Below, piece by piece: positions 1-8,238 of a stretch of 32,986 nucleotides of DNA (its first letter is position 1; every line of letters starts with the position of its first letter). Position numbers and translations under genes: made by a program. The notes below the pieces were generated by a model. It had not been told where the DNA came from. It ran no database searches and saw only the letters and a list, made by a program, of their open reading frames with translations. This stretch comes from Chloroflexota bacterium (GTDB taxonomy: Bacteria > Chloroflexota > Limnocylindria > Limnocylindrales > CSP1-4). The stretch covers positions 1-32,986 of the forward strand of contig VBFG01000030.1 of assembly GCA_005882635.1 (NCBI GenBank), in the 5' to 3' direction.

Positions 1-242
1 TCGATCGGGACGAACCGCTCGTCGGTCCACCACAGCTGGACCTTCCGCCAGTCGAGCTCATCACGGAGCGGCGCCGACGCCAGGTGCTGGTAGATCGGAC
101 CGGGTGCGGACCCGCCGGTCGTGACCCAGTGCGCCTCGCCGCGGTCGTCGATCACGACATCGAGGACCTCGACGATCCGCTCCGCGGCGGCGAGGGAGCA
201 CGCCTCGGCGTCCGCGAGGGTGACGACGGTCGGCTCGGTCAT
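1..242 (-). CDS. pgl: 6-phosphogluconolactonase, N-terminal part (runs off left edge)
   Basis: Hydrolyses 6-phosphogluconolactone to 6-phosphogluconate, the second step of the oxidative pentose phosphate pathway. About 80 residues are visible from an ATG at 242. They contain a TTGGSAP sugar-phosphate-binding loop near residue 42 and WWTDERFVP near residue 72, both characteristic of the DevB/SOL-type lactonase. The start codon overlaps the opcA stop as ATGA, which fits translational coupling at the end of the zwf-opcA-pgl run. The C-terminal two thirds lie outside the window. The family call rests on these two motifs plus the neighbours. Confidence 0.88.
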   Translation of the reverse strand, partial: MTEPTVVTLADAEACSLAAAERIVEVLDVVIDDRGEAHWVTTGGSAPGPIYQHLASAPLRDELDWRKVQLWWTDERFVPI

Positions 243-1510
243 TCGGCCGTCCCGCCGGCCAGCTCGGCGGCGAGTGCAAGCGTCCCGACCGCGACCGGAT
301 CGCGGCCGCCGGCCTCGATCGCCTCGGCGAGCAGGTCCAGCTCGGTCCGGCGCGGTGCGTTGAAGCCGCGCTCGAGGGCGTGGACGCCGTCCTGCCAGAC
401 CCGGACGTGGACCGCCTCCTGCTCGGCGGTGACGTCGGCACGGAGCTCCGAGCCGCGCCAGTCCGCGAGCAGCTCCACCCGGAGCGTCGTCCCGGGCGGC
501 ATCTCCGACATCACCGGCCGGATCACGACGGAGACGTCCGTCCGATCGAGGCGGAGCGTGGCGCCGAGACCGGCACCACGGTTGGCGAGCGCCGACGCCT
601 TCCCGGCCGGACGCCGTGGCCCACCCGCCGTCATCGCGCCGAGTGGCTTGACGAGATTCATGCCGAGCCGCGACCCGATCCAGGCGGCGTGGTAGAGCGG
701 CTTGACGATGTTCGCGGACTCCGCCCCGAACTCGTCGCGGACGCCATACGTGACGGCGATCCGGCGGATGTGGCGGAGGTAGGGCAGGAAGTCGGGGATG
801 TCGAAGATCGCCGCGATCGCCTCCCGCCAGCGCGACTGGCGGACGAGCGCGAAGTCGAAGATCGCGATCGGGTAGCGCTCCGCAGCGCCGGCCATCCGTC
901 GCAGCTGGGTGAGACCCGTCCCATGCCAGGTGGACCCATCGACGACCAACCGGTCGGCCGTGGCGAGGAGGTCGTTGGCCTGCGGCGTCCCGAACGGCGG
1001 CTCGTCCGGCCACCAGATGGTGACCGGCAGGTCGTGGATCAGGAGCGGCGCGATGATCGCGTCGAGGTGGCGCCCGGACTCGCCGCCGCAGGTCAGGTGG
1101 ATCGTCTCCGCGCACGTCTCCGGCGCGTCGGCCCGCGGCAGGATGCAGTGGGCGACGATGTGGGCGTCGAGCCACGACGGACCGTCCGGGTCGGCCGGCT
1201 GGACGATGGTCGTTCGCGACGGGTGCCGGCCGGTGAGCTTCTGGATGATCGCGGCGCACCGCTCGCCGACCTCCGGCCGGCGGGCGATGACGACGAGGTT
1301 CATCACGCTCGTCCGCGCGCCGACGTGGCGCTCGTCGTTCACGCCGTTCTGGTTGACGTCGACCTCGAGGTTCGTCTGCGCCCAGATCCGGCCGAGCTCC
1401 TGCTCGACCTCCTCGATGCTGTGGGCGCGCGATCGCCAGCGGAGGACCGGCTCGTTCGGCCGGGCCGGCGCCGCGGGCGCGACGGGACCGGGGCCTAGAT
1501 CCGTCGCCAC
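239..1510 (-). CDS. opcA: Glucose-6-phosphate dehydrogenase assembly protein OpcA
   Basis: OpcA is an accessory factor that promotes assembly and activity of glucose-6-phosphate dehydrogenase in cyanobacteria, actinobacteria and some Chloroflexota. The 423-residue product has the expected family features: a central PLLIHDLPVTIWWPDEPPF stretch, a SRWREAIAAIFD segment, and a C-terminal beta-rich part. Position directly after zwf and before pgl is the usual arrangement. I chose the GTG at 1510, which overlaps the zwf end by 16 nt and has AGGGA six bases upstream. The reading frame stays open far upstream inside zwf, but that part is antisense-like shadow and not OpcA. The stop overlaps the pgl start. 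Confidence 0.9.
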   Translation of the reverse strand: MATDLGPGPVAPAAPARPNEPVLRWRSRAHSIEEVEQELGRIWAQTNLEVDVNQNGVNDERHVGARTSVMNLVVIARRPEVGERCAAIIQKLTGRHPSRTTIVQPADPDGPSWLDAHIVAHCILPRADAPETCAETIHLTCGGESGRHLDAIIAPLLIHDLPVTIWWPDEPPFGTPQANDLLATADRLVVDGSTWHGTGLTQLRRMAGAAERYPIAIFDFALVRQSRWREAIAAIFDIPDFLPYLRHIRRIAVTYGVRDEFGAESANIVKPLYHAAWIGSRLGMNLVKPLGAMTAGGPRRPAGKASALANRGAGLGATLRLDRTDVSVVIRPVMSEMPPGTTLRVELLADWRGSELRADVTAEQEAVHVRVWQDGVHALERGFNAPRRTELDLLAEAIEAGGRDPVAVGTLALAAELAGGTAE

Positions 1511-3216
1511 CGTCGTCCCTCGCGGGCGAGGAGCTGATCCGCTGCCTCCGGGCCCCACGTCCCGGCCTCGTAGTTCGGGAAGTCGGGCTCGGGCTCGTCC
1601 ATCCACTCGTCGATGATCGGGGTGACCCGGGCCCAGGCCCCCTCGACCTCGTCGGCGCGCGTGAACAGCGACGCGTCGCCGAGCAGCGCGTCGAGGATCA
1701 GCGTCTCGTAGGCATCGGGCGAGTCGACGGTGAAGGCCGAGCCGTAGGTGAAGTCCATCGTCACCGACCGGACGTCGATCCCCAGGCCGGGGACCTTCGC
1801 GCCGAACCGCAGCATGATCCCCTCGTCCGGCTGGATCCGGATCGCGAGCAGGTTCGGGTCGGGCTCCGTCGACGAGTCGCGGAAGAGCCGGTGCGGCACC
1901 TCCTTGAACTGGATCGCGATCTCCGACGCCCGCTTCGGCAGCCGCTTCCCGGTCCGGAGGAAGAACGGGACGCCGGACCAGCGCCAGTCGTCGACCTCGA
2001 AGCGCGCGGCGACGAACGTCTCGGTCTCCGACTCCGGATCGACGTCGAGTTCCTGGCGGTAGCCCTTGACCTGGTTGGCGGCCACCCAGCCCGGGCCGTA
2101 CTGGCCGCGGACGACGTCGGACCGGATCATCTCCGGCGTCAGCTCGCCGATCGCCCGGATGACCTTGACCTTCTCGTCGCGCAGGGCGTCGGCATCGAAC
2201 GTCGCCGGCGGCTCCATCGCCACCAGGCTCATCAGCTGGAGGAGGTGGTTCTGGAGGAAGTCGCGGCTCGCCCCGGTCTCCTCGTAGAAGTTGCCGCGGT
2301 TCTCGACGCCGATCGACTCGGCGACCGTGATCTGGATGTGGTCGATGTGGCGGCGGTTCCAGATCGGTTCGAAGATCCCGTTGCCGAACCGGAAGACGAG
2401 GAGGTTCCGGACCGTCTCCTTGCCCAGGTAATGGTCGATGCGATAGACCTGCGACTCTCGGAAGACCTTGCCGACCTCGCGGTTGAGCTTGATCGCCGAC
2501 ACGAGGTCGTGGCCGAACGGCTTCTCGATGACGATCCGCCGCCAGCCGCCGTCGTGGTGCTCGTGGTCGAGCCCGACGCGGCCGAGCTGCCCGACGATCT
2601 CCGCGAACGCCGACGGCTGGGTTGCGAGGTAGTAGAGATGGTTGCCCCGAGCGCCGCCATGGACGCCCTGCTCCTTGTCGATGGCATCGAGGGTCGCCAC
2701 GAGCTTGTCGAACGCGGAAGGGTCGTCGAAGTCGCAGCGCTGGTAGCGGATCCGCGACGAGAACGACCGCCAGGCGGCCTCGTCGAGCGGCAGGACGCGC
2801 GAGTACTTCTCGAGCGACTCGCGGAGGTCCTTCCGGAGCGCCTCGTCGTCGTACGGCCGCCGGCCGATCGCCAGCACCACGAACTCGTGCGGCAGCAGGT
2901 TCGTCCGCCACAGCTGGTAGAGCGCCGGAATGACCTTGCGATGGGCGAGGTCCCCGGTCGCGCCGAACAGGACGAGCGTGTTCGGGTCCGGGACGCGCTC
3001 GAGTCGAAGACCCTCGCGCAGCGGGTTGTCGTCCGCCTTGGGGCTCGGCTTCCGCCTGGCGTGGCGGGCCAGCCGGAGGTCCTTCATCGTCCGTGGCGCA
3101 TCCTTCGGCCGCGGCGCGGGGTGCGGCGTCTTGTCGGGTGCGGTTTCGGGGGCGACGGCCGGCGCGTCGGGGTGGGCCGACGTGCGTCGCCGCTTCGGAA
3201 CCGCGGTCTCGGTCAC
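1495..3216 (-). CDS. zwf: Glucose-6-phosphate 1-dehydrogenase
   Basis: Oxidises glucose 6-phosphate to 6-phosphogluconolactone with reduction of NADP+. The 573-residue protein carries the coenzyme-binding GATGDLAHRK at residues 85-94, EKPFG at 231-235 and the catalytic signature RIDHYLGKE at 259-267. It is longer than the usual 490-510 residues because of a Pro/Ala/Lys-rich N-terminal extension of about 75 residues. The GTG at 3216 has GAGG six bases upstream; an internal ATG at 3087 (Met44) would give a 530-residue protein and cannot be excluded. A 7-7-7 palindrome (3249-3269) sits just upstream. The gene is followed by opcA with overlap. Confidence 0.96.
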   Translation of the reverse strand: MTETAVPKRRRTSAHPDAPAVAPETAPDKTPHPAPRPKDAPRTMKDLRLARHARRKPSPKADDNPLREGLRLERVPDPNTLVLFGATGDLAHRKVIPALYQLWRTNLLPHEFVVLAIGRRPYDDEALRKDLRESLEKYSRVLPLDEAAWRSFSSRIRYQRCDFDDPSAFDKLVATLDAIDKEQGVHGGARGNHLYYLATQPSAFAEIVGQLGRVGLDHEHHDGGWRRIVIEKPFGHDLVSAIKLNREVGKVFRESQVYRIDHYLGKETVRNLLVFRFGNGIFEPIWNRRHIDHIQITVAESIGVENRGNFYEETGASRDFLQNHLLQLMSLVAMEPPATFDADALRDEKVKVIRAIGELTPEMIRSDVVRGQYGPGWVAANQVKGYRQELDVDPESETETFVAARFEVDDWRWSGVPFFLRTGKRLPKRASEIAIQFKEVPHRLFRDSSTEPDPNLLAIRIQPDEGIMLRFGAKVPGLGIDVRSVTMDFTYGSAFTVDSPDAYETLILDALLGDASLFTRADEVEGAWARVTPIIDEWMDEPEPDFPNYEAGTWGPEAADQLLAREGRRWRRI

Positions 3217-3248
3217 GGCCGCCTCGAACGGGTGCAGCCCGGAGGCGC

Positions 3249-3269
3249 CTGATGCGTCCGTGGCATCAG
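3249..3269. promoter_or_regulatory. Palindrome upstream of zwf, possible operator
   Basis: A perfect inverted repeat, CTGATGC, seven-base spacer, GCATCAG, centred about 43 bp upstream of the zwf GTG. The placement in the 178-bp gnd-zwf gap suits a repressor or activator site acting on an internal zwf promoter. It could also form a short RNA hairpin, but there is no T tract. Nothing else was recognised in the gap 3217-3394. Confidence 0.4.
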
Positions 3270-3394
3270 TTGCACACGAACCAACGTGCCCGCCGCACCG
3301 ACGCCGCCGATTCGTGGCGCGCCCACTCCCCGGTCACGTTCATTCATCGCGACCCGATGCGGCCGGCGCATCACCGCGCGGGAGGCGGCCGCCG

Positions 3395-4294
3395 TCACTC
3401 GGTTTTCACCGCATGGCCGCCGAACTCGTTGCGCAGAGCCGCCAGGACCTTGGCCCCGTACGAGTCGGCTTGCCGTGAGCGGAAGCGGGTCAGCAGCGAC
3501 AGCGTGATGACCGGCGCCGGCACGTCGTGGTCGATCGCCTCCTGGACCGTCCACCGCCCCTCACCGGAATCCTCGACGTAGCCCTGGAGGTGGGCGAGAT
3601 CCTGGCCGTTCGCCCGGAACGCGCGGCCCGCCAGCTCGAGCAACCACGACCGGACGACCGAGCCCTGCATCCATAGCTCGGAGATCGCCGCGAGGTCCAG
3701 CTGGTACGACGAGGCATGCATGATCTCGAAGCCCTCGGCGTACGCCTGCATGAGGCCGTACTCGATCCCGTTGTGGACCATCTTCACGTAGTGGCCGGCG
3801 CCCGGGCCGCCGACGTGGAGATAGCCGCCCCTCGGGGCGAGCGTGGTGAAGATCGGCTCGAGCGGCTTCACCGCCCCCTCGTCCCCGCCGACCATCAGGC
3901 AGTAGCCGACCTGGAGCCCCCAGATCCCGCCGGACGTGCCGGCGTCGACGTAGTTGACGCCCTTGCCCGCCAGCTCGCCGTGCCGGCGTTGGTCGTCGTG
4001 GAAGTTCGTGTTCCCGCCGTCGATGATCGTGTCGCCCGGCTCGAGGTGCTCCATCAGCTCGGCGATCTGGGCCTCGGTGGCGTCACCGGCAGGAACCATG
4101 ATCCAGACGGCCCGCGGCTTGTCGAGCTTCGAGACCAGCTCCTCGATCGAGAACGCCGCGATCGCGCCCTCGCCCTCGATCTCCTTGGTCTTCTCCGGCG
4201 TCCGGTTGTAGGCGACAACCTCGTGGCCGTCGCGGATCAGCCGACGCACCATGTTGGCGCCCATCCGCCCGAGACCGACGAACCCGATCCGCAT
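3395..4294 (-). CDS. gnd: 6-phosphogluconate dehydrogenase, decarboxylating (short form)
   Basis: Oxidative decarboxylation of 6-phosphogluconate to ribulose 5-phosphate. The 299-residue length matches the short (YqeC/GntZ-like) class rather than the 470-residue class. Visible motifs are the Rossmann GLGRMGANM at 7-15, substrate-binding DGGNTNFHDD at 92-101, and the catalytic Lys171 and Asn175 in GHYVKMVHNG. The residues after the second beta strand are AYNRT, with Arg31 and Thr32, a pattern usually linked to NADP+ rather than the NAD+ typical of many short-form enzymes; this is inference. The start has AGGGAGG about nine bases upstream. The 56-bp gap to pgi contains a GCCGGCC/GGCCGGC palindrome (4323-4337) in a very GC-rich tract. 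Confidence 0.94.
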   Translation of the reverse strand: MRIGFVGLGRMGANMVRRLIRDGHEVVAYNRTPEKTKEIEGEGAIAAFSIEELVSKLDKPRAVWIMVPAGDATEAQIAELMEHLEPGDTIIDGGNTNFHDDQRRHGELAGKGVNYVDAGTSGGIWGLQVGYCLMVGGDEGAVKPLEPIFTTLAPRGGYLHVGGPGAGHYVKMVHNGIEYGLMQAYAEGFEIMHASSYQLDLAAISELWMQGSVVRSWLLELAGRAFRANGQDLAHLQGYVEDSGEGRWTVQEAIDHDVPAPVITLSLLTRFRSRQADSYGAKVLAALRNEFGGHAVKTE

Positions 4295-4350
4295 TGCCGT
4301 GCGCCTCCCTGTCGATGGTCGGGCCGGCCGGGCCGGCGCCGTGGTGCGCG

Positions 4351-6126
4351 TCAGCTCCTGGCGAGCGCCTCGCGAAGGGCGCCCTCGAGCGCGTTGAGCC
4401 CCCGCTCCGGGTCGGCGAGGTGGACCCGGAGGATCGGCAGGTCGTGGGACTCGATCGCGGCGAAGTCACCCTCGGCCTGCGCGTCGATCAGCCGGCCGAA
4501 CGTGTAGGGCCAGCCGGGGATCGGCCGGTCGACGGGATGGTCGGACGTCAGCTGCAGGAACCAGCCGCTCGGCGTGCCGCCCTTGTGGAGCTGGCCGGTC
4601 GAGTGGAGGAAGCGCGGTCCGTAGCCGGCGGTCGTGGCACAGTGGGTGGCGTCGCGGAGCAGGGCCCGGATCCGGTCGAGCGCTGCCGTCGCCGCCTCGG
4701 AGGGGGCGATGAACGCCTGAAGGGCGAGATAGGCATTCGGCTTGCGCCGGGCCAGGTGGCGCGCGAGCTCTCCGACGATCTTCCCATCGCCGGCCGTGAG
4801 GCGGAGCGGCGCATCGCCGTGGAGCGTGATGCCGCTCTCCGCATCGGACACCAGCGTCGCCCGCGGCGCGCTGCGGCGCTCCCCGGCCGAGGCGGCCGCG
4901 AGCACCCTCCGGGTGAGCTCCTTCGCCTCCTCGACGTTGGGCTGGTCGAATGGGTCGATGCCGAGGACCGCGCCGGCGATCGCTGTCGCGACCTCCCAGC
5001 GAAGGGCCTCGGCCCCGAGGTCGATCGGGTCGGCGAGCTCGATCCGGACGACCGGATGACCGGCTGCGGTGGCGGCCTCTGCGAACCCGTCGCCGACGCT
5101 CCAGCCGGCGCCGTCGGCGAGGCCGAGGCGGACGAAGACGCGGTCGTCGCCGTAGGCCCGAACGTCGCCGATCGGCTCACGGTCGATCGGGACGATTCCG
5201 GTGCCGTGCTTGCCGGTGCTCTCGGCGATCAGCTGCTCGACCCACGAGCCGAAGCTGGCGATCGCAGGATCGGCAAGGAAGGTCAGCTTGTCGCGGCCGC
5301 TCTTCGCGAGCGTGCCGATGGCGAGACCGAGGGAGACGCCGGGATTCGTCTCGGGGTTCGGATCGCGACAGGCGTCGAGCATCGCCCGGGCGGACTCGAG
5401 GAGCGGGTCGAGGTCGATCCCGATGAGGCTCGCCGGGACGAGCCCAACGTAGGTCAGGGCCGAATACCGACCGCCGATGTCGGGCGGGTTGAGGAAGACC
5501 TCCCGGAGGTCGTCATGGTGGGGAATGGCCTCGACGCTCTTGCCGGGGTCGGTCACGGCGACCATCAGCTCGCCGGCGTGCTCGCGACGCGGGGCGTGAT
5601 GGGCGCGGAGGGCCTTCTCGGCCCGGTCCCATGCGTCCGCCTGGAAGGCGAGCGGCTCGGTCGTCGTGCCGGACTTGCTGGCGACGATCCAGAGCGTCGC
5701 AAGCGGGTCCAGGTCGTCGACCGTGTCGGCGACCGCAGCCGGGTCGGTCGAGTCCAGGACGCGCAGGTCGAGCCAGCCGTCGGCCGTGCCGAAGACGTCG
5801 CGGAGGATCTCCGGCGCGAGGCTGCTGCCGCCCATCCCGCCGACGACCGCCGTCGTGAACCCGCCGTCGCGGACCGCCTCCCCGAACGCCTCGAGAGCCG
5901 CGATCTGGGTCGTGAAGTGGGCCGGGCTGTCCAGCCAGCCGAGCCGGTCGGCGATGGCGGCCTGGACGTGCTCGTTCGTGGACCACAGCGTCGTGTCGCG
6001 GTCGAAGAGCCGCTGGGCCCAGCGTTCCGATCGGGCCCGGGCGACCGCCTCGTCGAACGCCGCCTGGCCGGACCCGAGCGTCAGCCGCGTCGGCCCAATC
6101 GACATGGATGCAGGGGAGTCGGCCAT
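4351..6126 (-). CDS. pgi: Glucose-6-phosphate isomerase
   Basis: Interconverts glucose 6-phosphate and fructose 6-phosphate, connecting glycolysis to the pentose phosphate pathway. With a start at 6126 the protein has 591 residues. Motifs: VGGMGGSSLAPE (95-106), SKSGTTTEPL (150-159), GGRYSALT (218-225), AESTGKHGTG (301-310) and HSTGQLHKGG (508-517) with the catalytic His/Lys region. The sequence resembles the isomerase half of bifunctional transaldolase-Pgi proteins, and here a separate short transaldolase lies at 20094. Start choice is uncertain: ATGs at 6138, 6126 and 6105 all lack a clear Shine-Dalgarno. A TACCAT -10-like box ends ten bases before 6126, suggesting a very short leader. Confidence 0.92.
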   Translation of the reverse strand: MADSPASMSIGPTRLTLGSGQAAFDEAVARARSERWAQRLFDRDTTLWSTNEHVQAAIADRLGWLDSPAHFTTQIAALEAFGEAVRDGGFTTAVVGGMGGSSLAPEILRDVFGTADGWLDLRVLDSTDPAAVADTVDDLDPLATLWIVASKSGTTTEPLAFQADAWDRAEKALRAHHAPRREHAGELMVAVTDPGKSVEAIPHHDDLREVFLNPPDIGGRYSALTYVGLVPASLIGIDLDPLLESARAMLDACRDPNPETNPGVSLGLAIGTLAKSGRDKLTFLADPAIASFGSWVEQLIAESTGKHGTGIVPIDREPIGDVRAYGDDRVFVRLGLADGAGWSVGDGFAEAATAAGHPVVRIELADPIDLGAEALRWEVATAIAGAVLGIDPFDQPNVEEAKELTRRVLAAASAGERRSAPRATLVSDAESGITLHGDAPLRLTAGDGKIVGELARHLARRKPNAYLALQAFIAPSEAATAALDRIRALLRDATHCATTAGYGPRFLHSTGQLHKGGTPSGWFLQLTSDHPVDRPIPGWPYTFGRLIDAQAEGDFAAIESHDLPILRVHLADPERGLNALEGALREALARS

Positions 6127-6271
6127 CGGTGGCGCCATGGTAGTCCGACGACGCCGGAGGCGACATTGCGGTCGGATGACAACCCCCGCCGGGACGGGTG
6201 GCGCCCCGACTCGCCCTGACGCCGCCCCGTTCCTATCCGGCGCCATTCCCGGGACATCCGCTCAGGGCTCG

Positions 6272-6299
6272 CATCGGAATCCGACAACCGATGTCGGAT
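6272..6299. promoter_or_regulatory. Dense palindrome cluster between amidase and pgi
   Basis: Three inverted repeats overlap in 28 bp: CATCGG with CCGATG (6272-6293), TCGGA with TCCGA around one base (6274-6284), and ATCCGAC with GTCGGAT around seven bases (6279-6299). A further GTCGGAT half-site lies at 6171-6177. The site is in the 256-bp gap 6127-6382 upstream of pgi on the minus strand and has no T tract, so an operator is more plausible than a terminator. The 7-7-7 layout matches the zwf upstream palindrome, although the bases differ. Confidence 0.4.
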
Positions 6300-6382
6300 C
6301 TGGGGTTCGGCCGAGCGTGAACGTACGGGATCCGCGCCTGCCAGGCGCGGCGCCGTGCGGCGGAGCGTCCGCGCCCGCGACC

Positions 6383-7864
6383 TTACAGCGGCGGCGGCTG
6401 CCAGCCTCCTGACGCCGCCTCCACGACGCCGGCCACGGCCAGCGCGACGTCCTCTCGCCAGGGCCGCGCGACCACCTGCACCCCGATCGGCAGCCCCTCC
6501 GCCGACGTCCCGCCGCGGACGACGACCGACGGCCAGCCGGTCAGGTTGTGGACGTCGCTGTACGTGTCGCCGAACCACGGCTCGGTGCTCTCGCCGTGGC
6601 GGATCGCCGGCTGCGGCATCGCCGGACAGACGATCGCGTCGGAGGCCTGGAACCAGCGCAGGAGCCGCGAGCGGACGCGGTCGGCGCGCTCGACCAGCGC
6701 CGAGAGCTCGTCGCCCGGGACGGCTGGCTTCGGGTCGATCCAGCCGCGCGTCTCGTACGACCCGATCCCGGGCGTGCCGGCTCCCGCGATCAACCGCCGG
6801 AGCCACCCGTACCCGTCGTCGCGGATCAGGTGGTCCCAGACCTCCCACGCCTCGTCGAGGGCCGGAGGCACCTCGCGGACGATCGTCGCGCCCGCCGCGG
6901 AGAGAGCAGCGATGGCGGCCTCGACCGTCGCGGTCGTGTCGTCGCTCGGGCGGCGCAGGCCGTTGTCGGTGAAGGCGACGATCCGGAGGCCTCCAACGGT
7001 CACCGTGTCGGGATCGCCGAGCGGGGCCGGGACGACGTGCGGGTCCTCGCCGTCCGGTCCCGCGATGATCGGGAGGAGGAGGGCGAGGTCGTCGACGCGG
7101 CGCGCCAGCGGACCGAGCTGCTGGAGCCCGCCGACGATCCCCGCGAACGACGGCCAGTGACCGGTCCGCGGGACGCGGCCCTGCGTCGGCTTGAGGCCGG
7201 CGATCCCGCAGACGTGCGCCGGCTGACGGATGCTGTCGCCCGTGTCGCTGCCGATGTCGAACGGCACACCGCCGGCGGCGACGATCGAGGCGGCGCCACC
7301 AGACGACCCGCCCGGCGTCCGGGCGAGATCGTAGGGATTTGACGTCCGGCCGAAGACGTCGTTGTCGGTCTCGTCCGACCATGTGAACTCGGGCGTGTTC
7401 GTCTTGCCCACGAGGATGCCGCCGGCGGCCTTCAGCCGGGCGACGACCGTGGCATCGCGCTCCGGGACGCGGTCCCGCCAGCCGACGGACCCGGCGGTCG
7501 TCACGAGGCCCGCCGTGTCGAGCGAGTCCTTGATCGTGAACGGGACGCCGTGGATCGGGCCGGCGATCTCGCCGCGGGCGAGGGCCGCGTCGGCATCCCG
7601 GGCCCGATCGACAGCATCCTCGGCCAGCCGAACCACGGCGTTGATCCGCGGATTGACGGCGGCGATCCGGTCGAGGCAGGCCTCGACGGCCTCGACCGAC
7701 GACGTCGCGCCCGACCGGATCAGCTCGGCGAGCCGACCGGCCGGTGCCGCCCACAGGTCGTCGGCTCGGGCTATCCCTCGGCCTCGATCGCGAGGACCTT
7801 GTCGAGGCGGCGCTTGTGGCGCGCCTCGCCGCTGAACGTCGCCCCGAGGAACGCGACGACGCAC
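6383..7864 (-). CDS. Amidase signature family hydrolase
   Basis: Hydrolyses an amide bond in a small substrate that cannot be predicted; the family uses a Ser-cisSer-Lys triad. In the 493-residue frame, Lys112 (TIKDS), Ser187 (TPGGSSGG) and Ser211 are visible. The stretch around Ser211 reads [12 protein letters not shown], with Asp210 where nearly all family members have Gly. Homology begins at about residue 35 (ADDLW), yet the only ATG/GTG/TTG in frame ahead of it is at 7864. That implies a 94-nt overlap with rpiB or a rare start codon (an ATA lies at the rpiB stop). Embedding in a pentose phosphate operon is unexpected. It is not obviously GatA, because no gatB or gatC is nearby. Confidence 0.85.
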   Translation of the reverse strand: MRRRVPRGDVQRRGAPQAPPRQGPRDRGRGIARADDLWAAPAGRLAELIRSGATSSVEAVEACLDRIAAVNPRINAVVRLAEDAVDRARDADAALARGEIAGPIHGVPFTIKDSLDTAGLVTTAGSVGWRDRVPERDATVVARLKAAGGILVGKTNTPEFTWSDETDNDVFGRTSNPYDLARTPGGSSGGAASIVAAGGVPFDIGSDTGDSIRQPAHVCGIAGLKPTQGRVPRTGHWPSFAGIVGGLQQLGPLARRVDDLALLLPIIAGPDGEDPHVVPAPLGDPDTVTVGGLRIVAFTDNGLRRPSDDTTATVEAAIAALSAAGATIVREVPPALDEAWEVWDHLIRDDGYGWLRRLIAGAGTPGIGSYETRGWIDPKPAVPGDELSALVERADRVRSRLLRWFQASDAIVCPAMPQPAIRHGESTEPWFGDTYSDVHNLTGWPSVVVRGGTSAEGLPIGVQVVARPWREDVALAVAGVVEAASGGWQPPPL

Positions 7865-8226
7865 TCCCAGGCCGGCTCGGGGCCGATCACGCGCGAGCCG
7901 AGGGTCAGGATGTTCATGTCGTCGTGCTCGACACCCTGGTGCGCCGAATAGGTATCGTGGCAGACGGCGCTGCGGATGCCGCGGATCTTGTTGGCGGCGA
8001 CGCTCGCCCCGACGCCCGAGCCGCAGATCAGGACGCCCCGTTCGGCCTGTCCGTCGCGAACGGCGTAACCGAGCCTGGCGGCGAAATCCGGGTAGTCGTC
8101 GAGCGGGTCGGAGCCGTCACCGCCGAGGTCGATCGTCTCGTGGCCGAGGCCCGACGCGTCGAGGCGCCGGCGCATCTCGTCCTTGAGGGCCGCGCCAGCG
8201 TGGTCGGCGGCGAAGGCAACGCGCAC
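7771..8226 (-). CDS. rpiB: Ribose-5-phosphate isomerase B
   Basis: Interconverts ribose 5-phosphate and ribulose 5-phosphate. The 151-residue protein has the RpiB/LacAB hallmarks: ADHAG at 7-11, DYPDFA at 44-49, the catalytic Cys68 in [10 protein letters not shown], and [16 protein letters not shown] at 90-105 contributing phosphate and ring-opening residues. It lies 12 bp downstream of tkt on the same strand. A LacA/LacB galactose-6-phosphate isomerase role is unlikely because there is only one subunit and the context is pentose phosphate. The ATG at 8226 has no strong Shine-Dalgarno, so coupling to tkt translation is likely. Confidence 0.95.
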   Translation of the reverse strand: MRVAFAADHAGAALKDEMRRRLDASGLGHETIDLGGDGSDPLDDYPDFAARLGYAVRDGQAERGVLICGSGVGASVAANKIRGIRSAVCHDTYSAHQGVEHDDMNILTLGSRVIGPEPAWECVVAFLGATFSGEARHKRRLDKVLAIEAEG

Positions 8227-8238
8227 GGCGTCGGCGGC

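Noticed and set aside
1511-2911. opcA as an 890-residue protein starting at 2911
   Set aside because: The upstream part is an Arg/Pro-rich shadow of zwf on the same strand in another frame; OpcA-like sequence begins only at the GTG at 1510.
4323-4337. GCCGGCC/GGCCGGC palindrome between pgi and gnd as a terminator
   Set aside because: The tract is a low-complexity GGC run where such palindromes arise by chance, and no T tract follows.
4351-6126. Bifunctional transaldolase-phosphoglucose isomerase fusion
   Set aside because: The N-terminus has no transaldolase motifs, and a separate short transaldolase is encoded at 20094.
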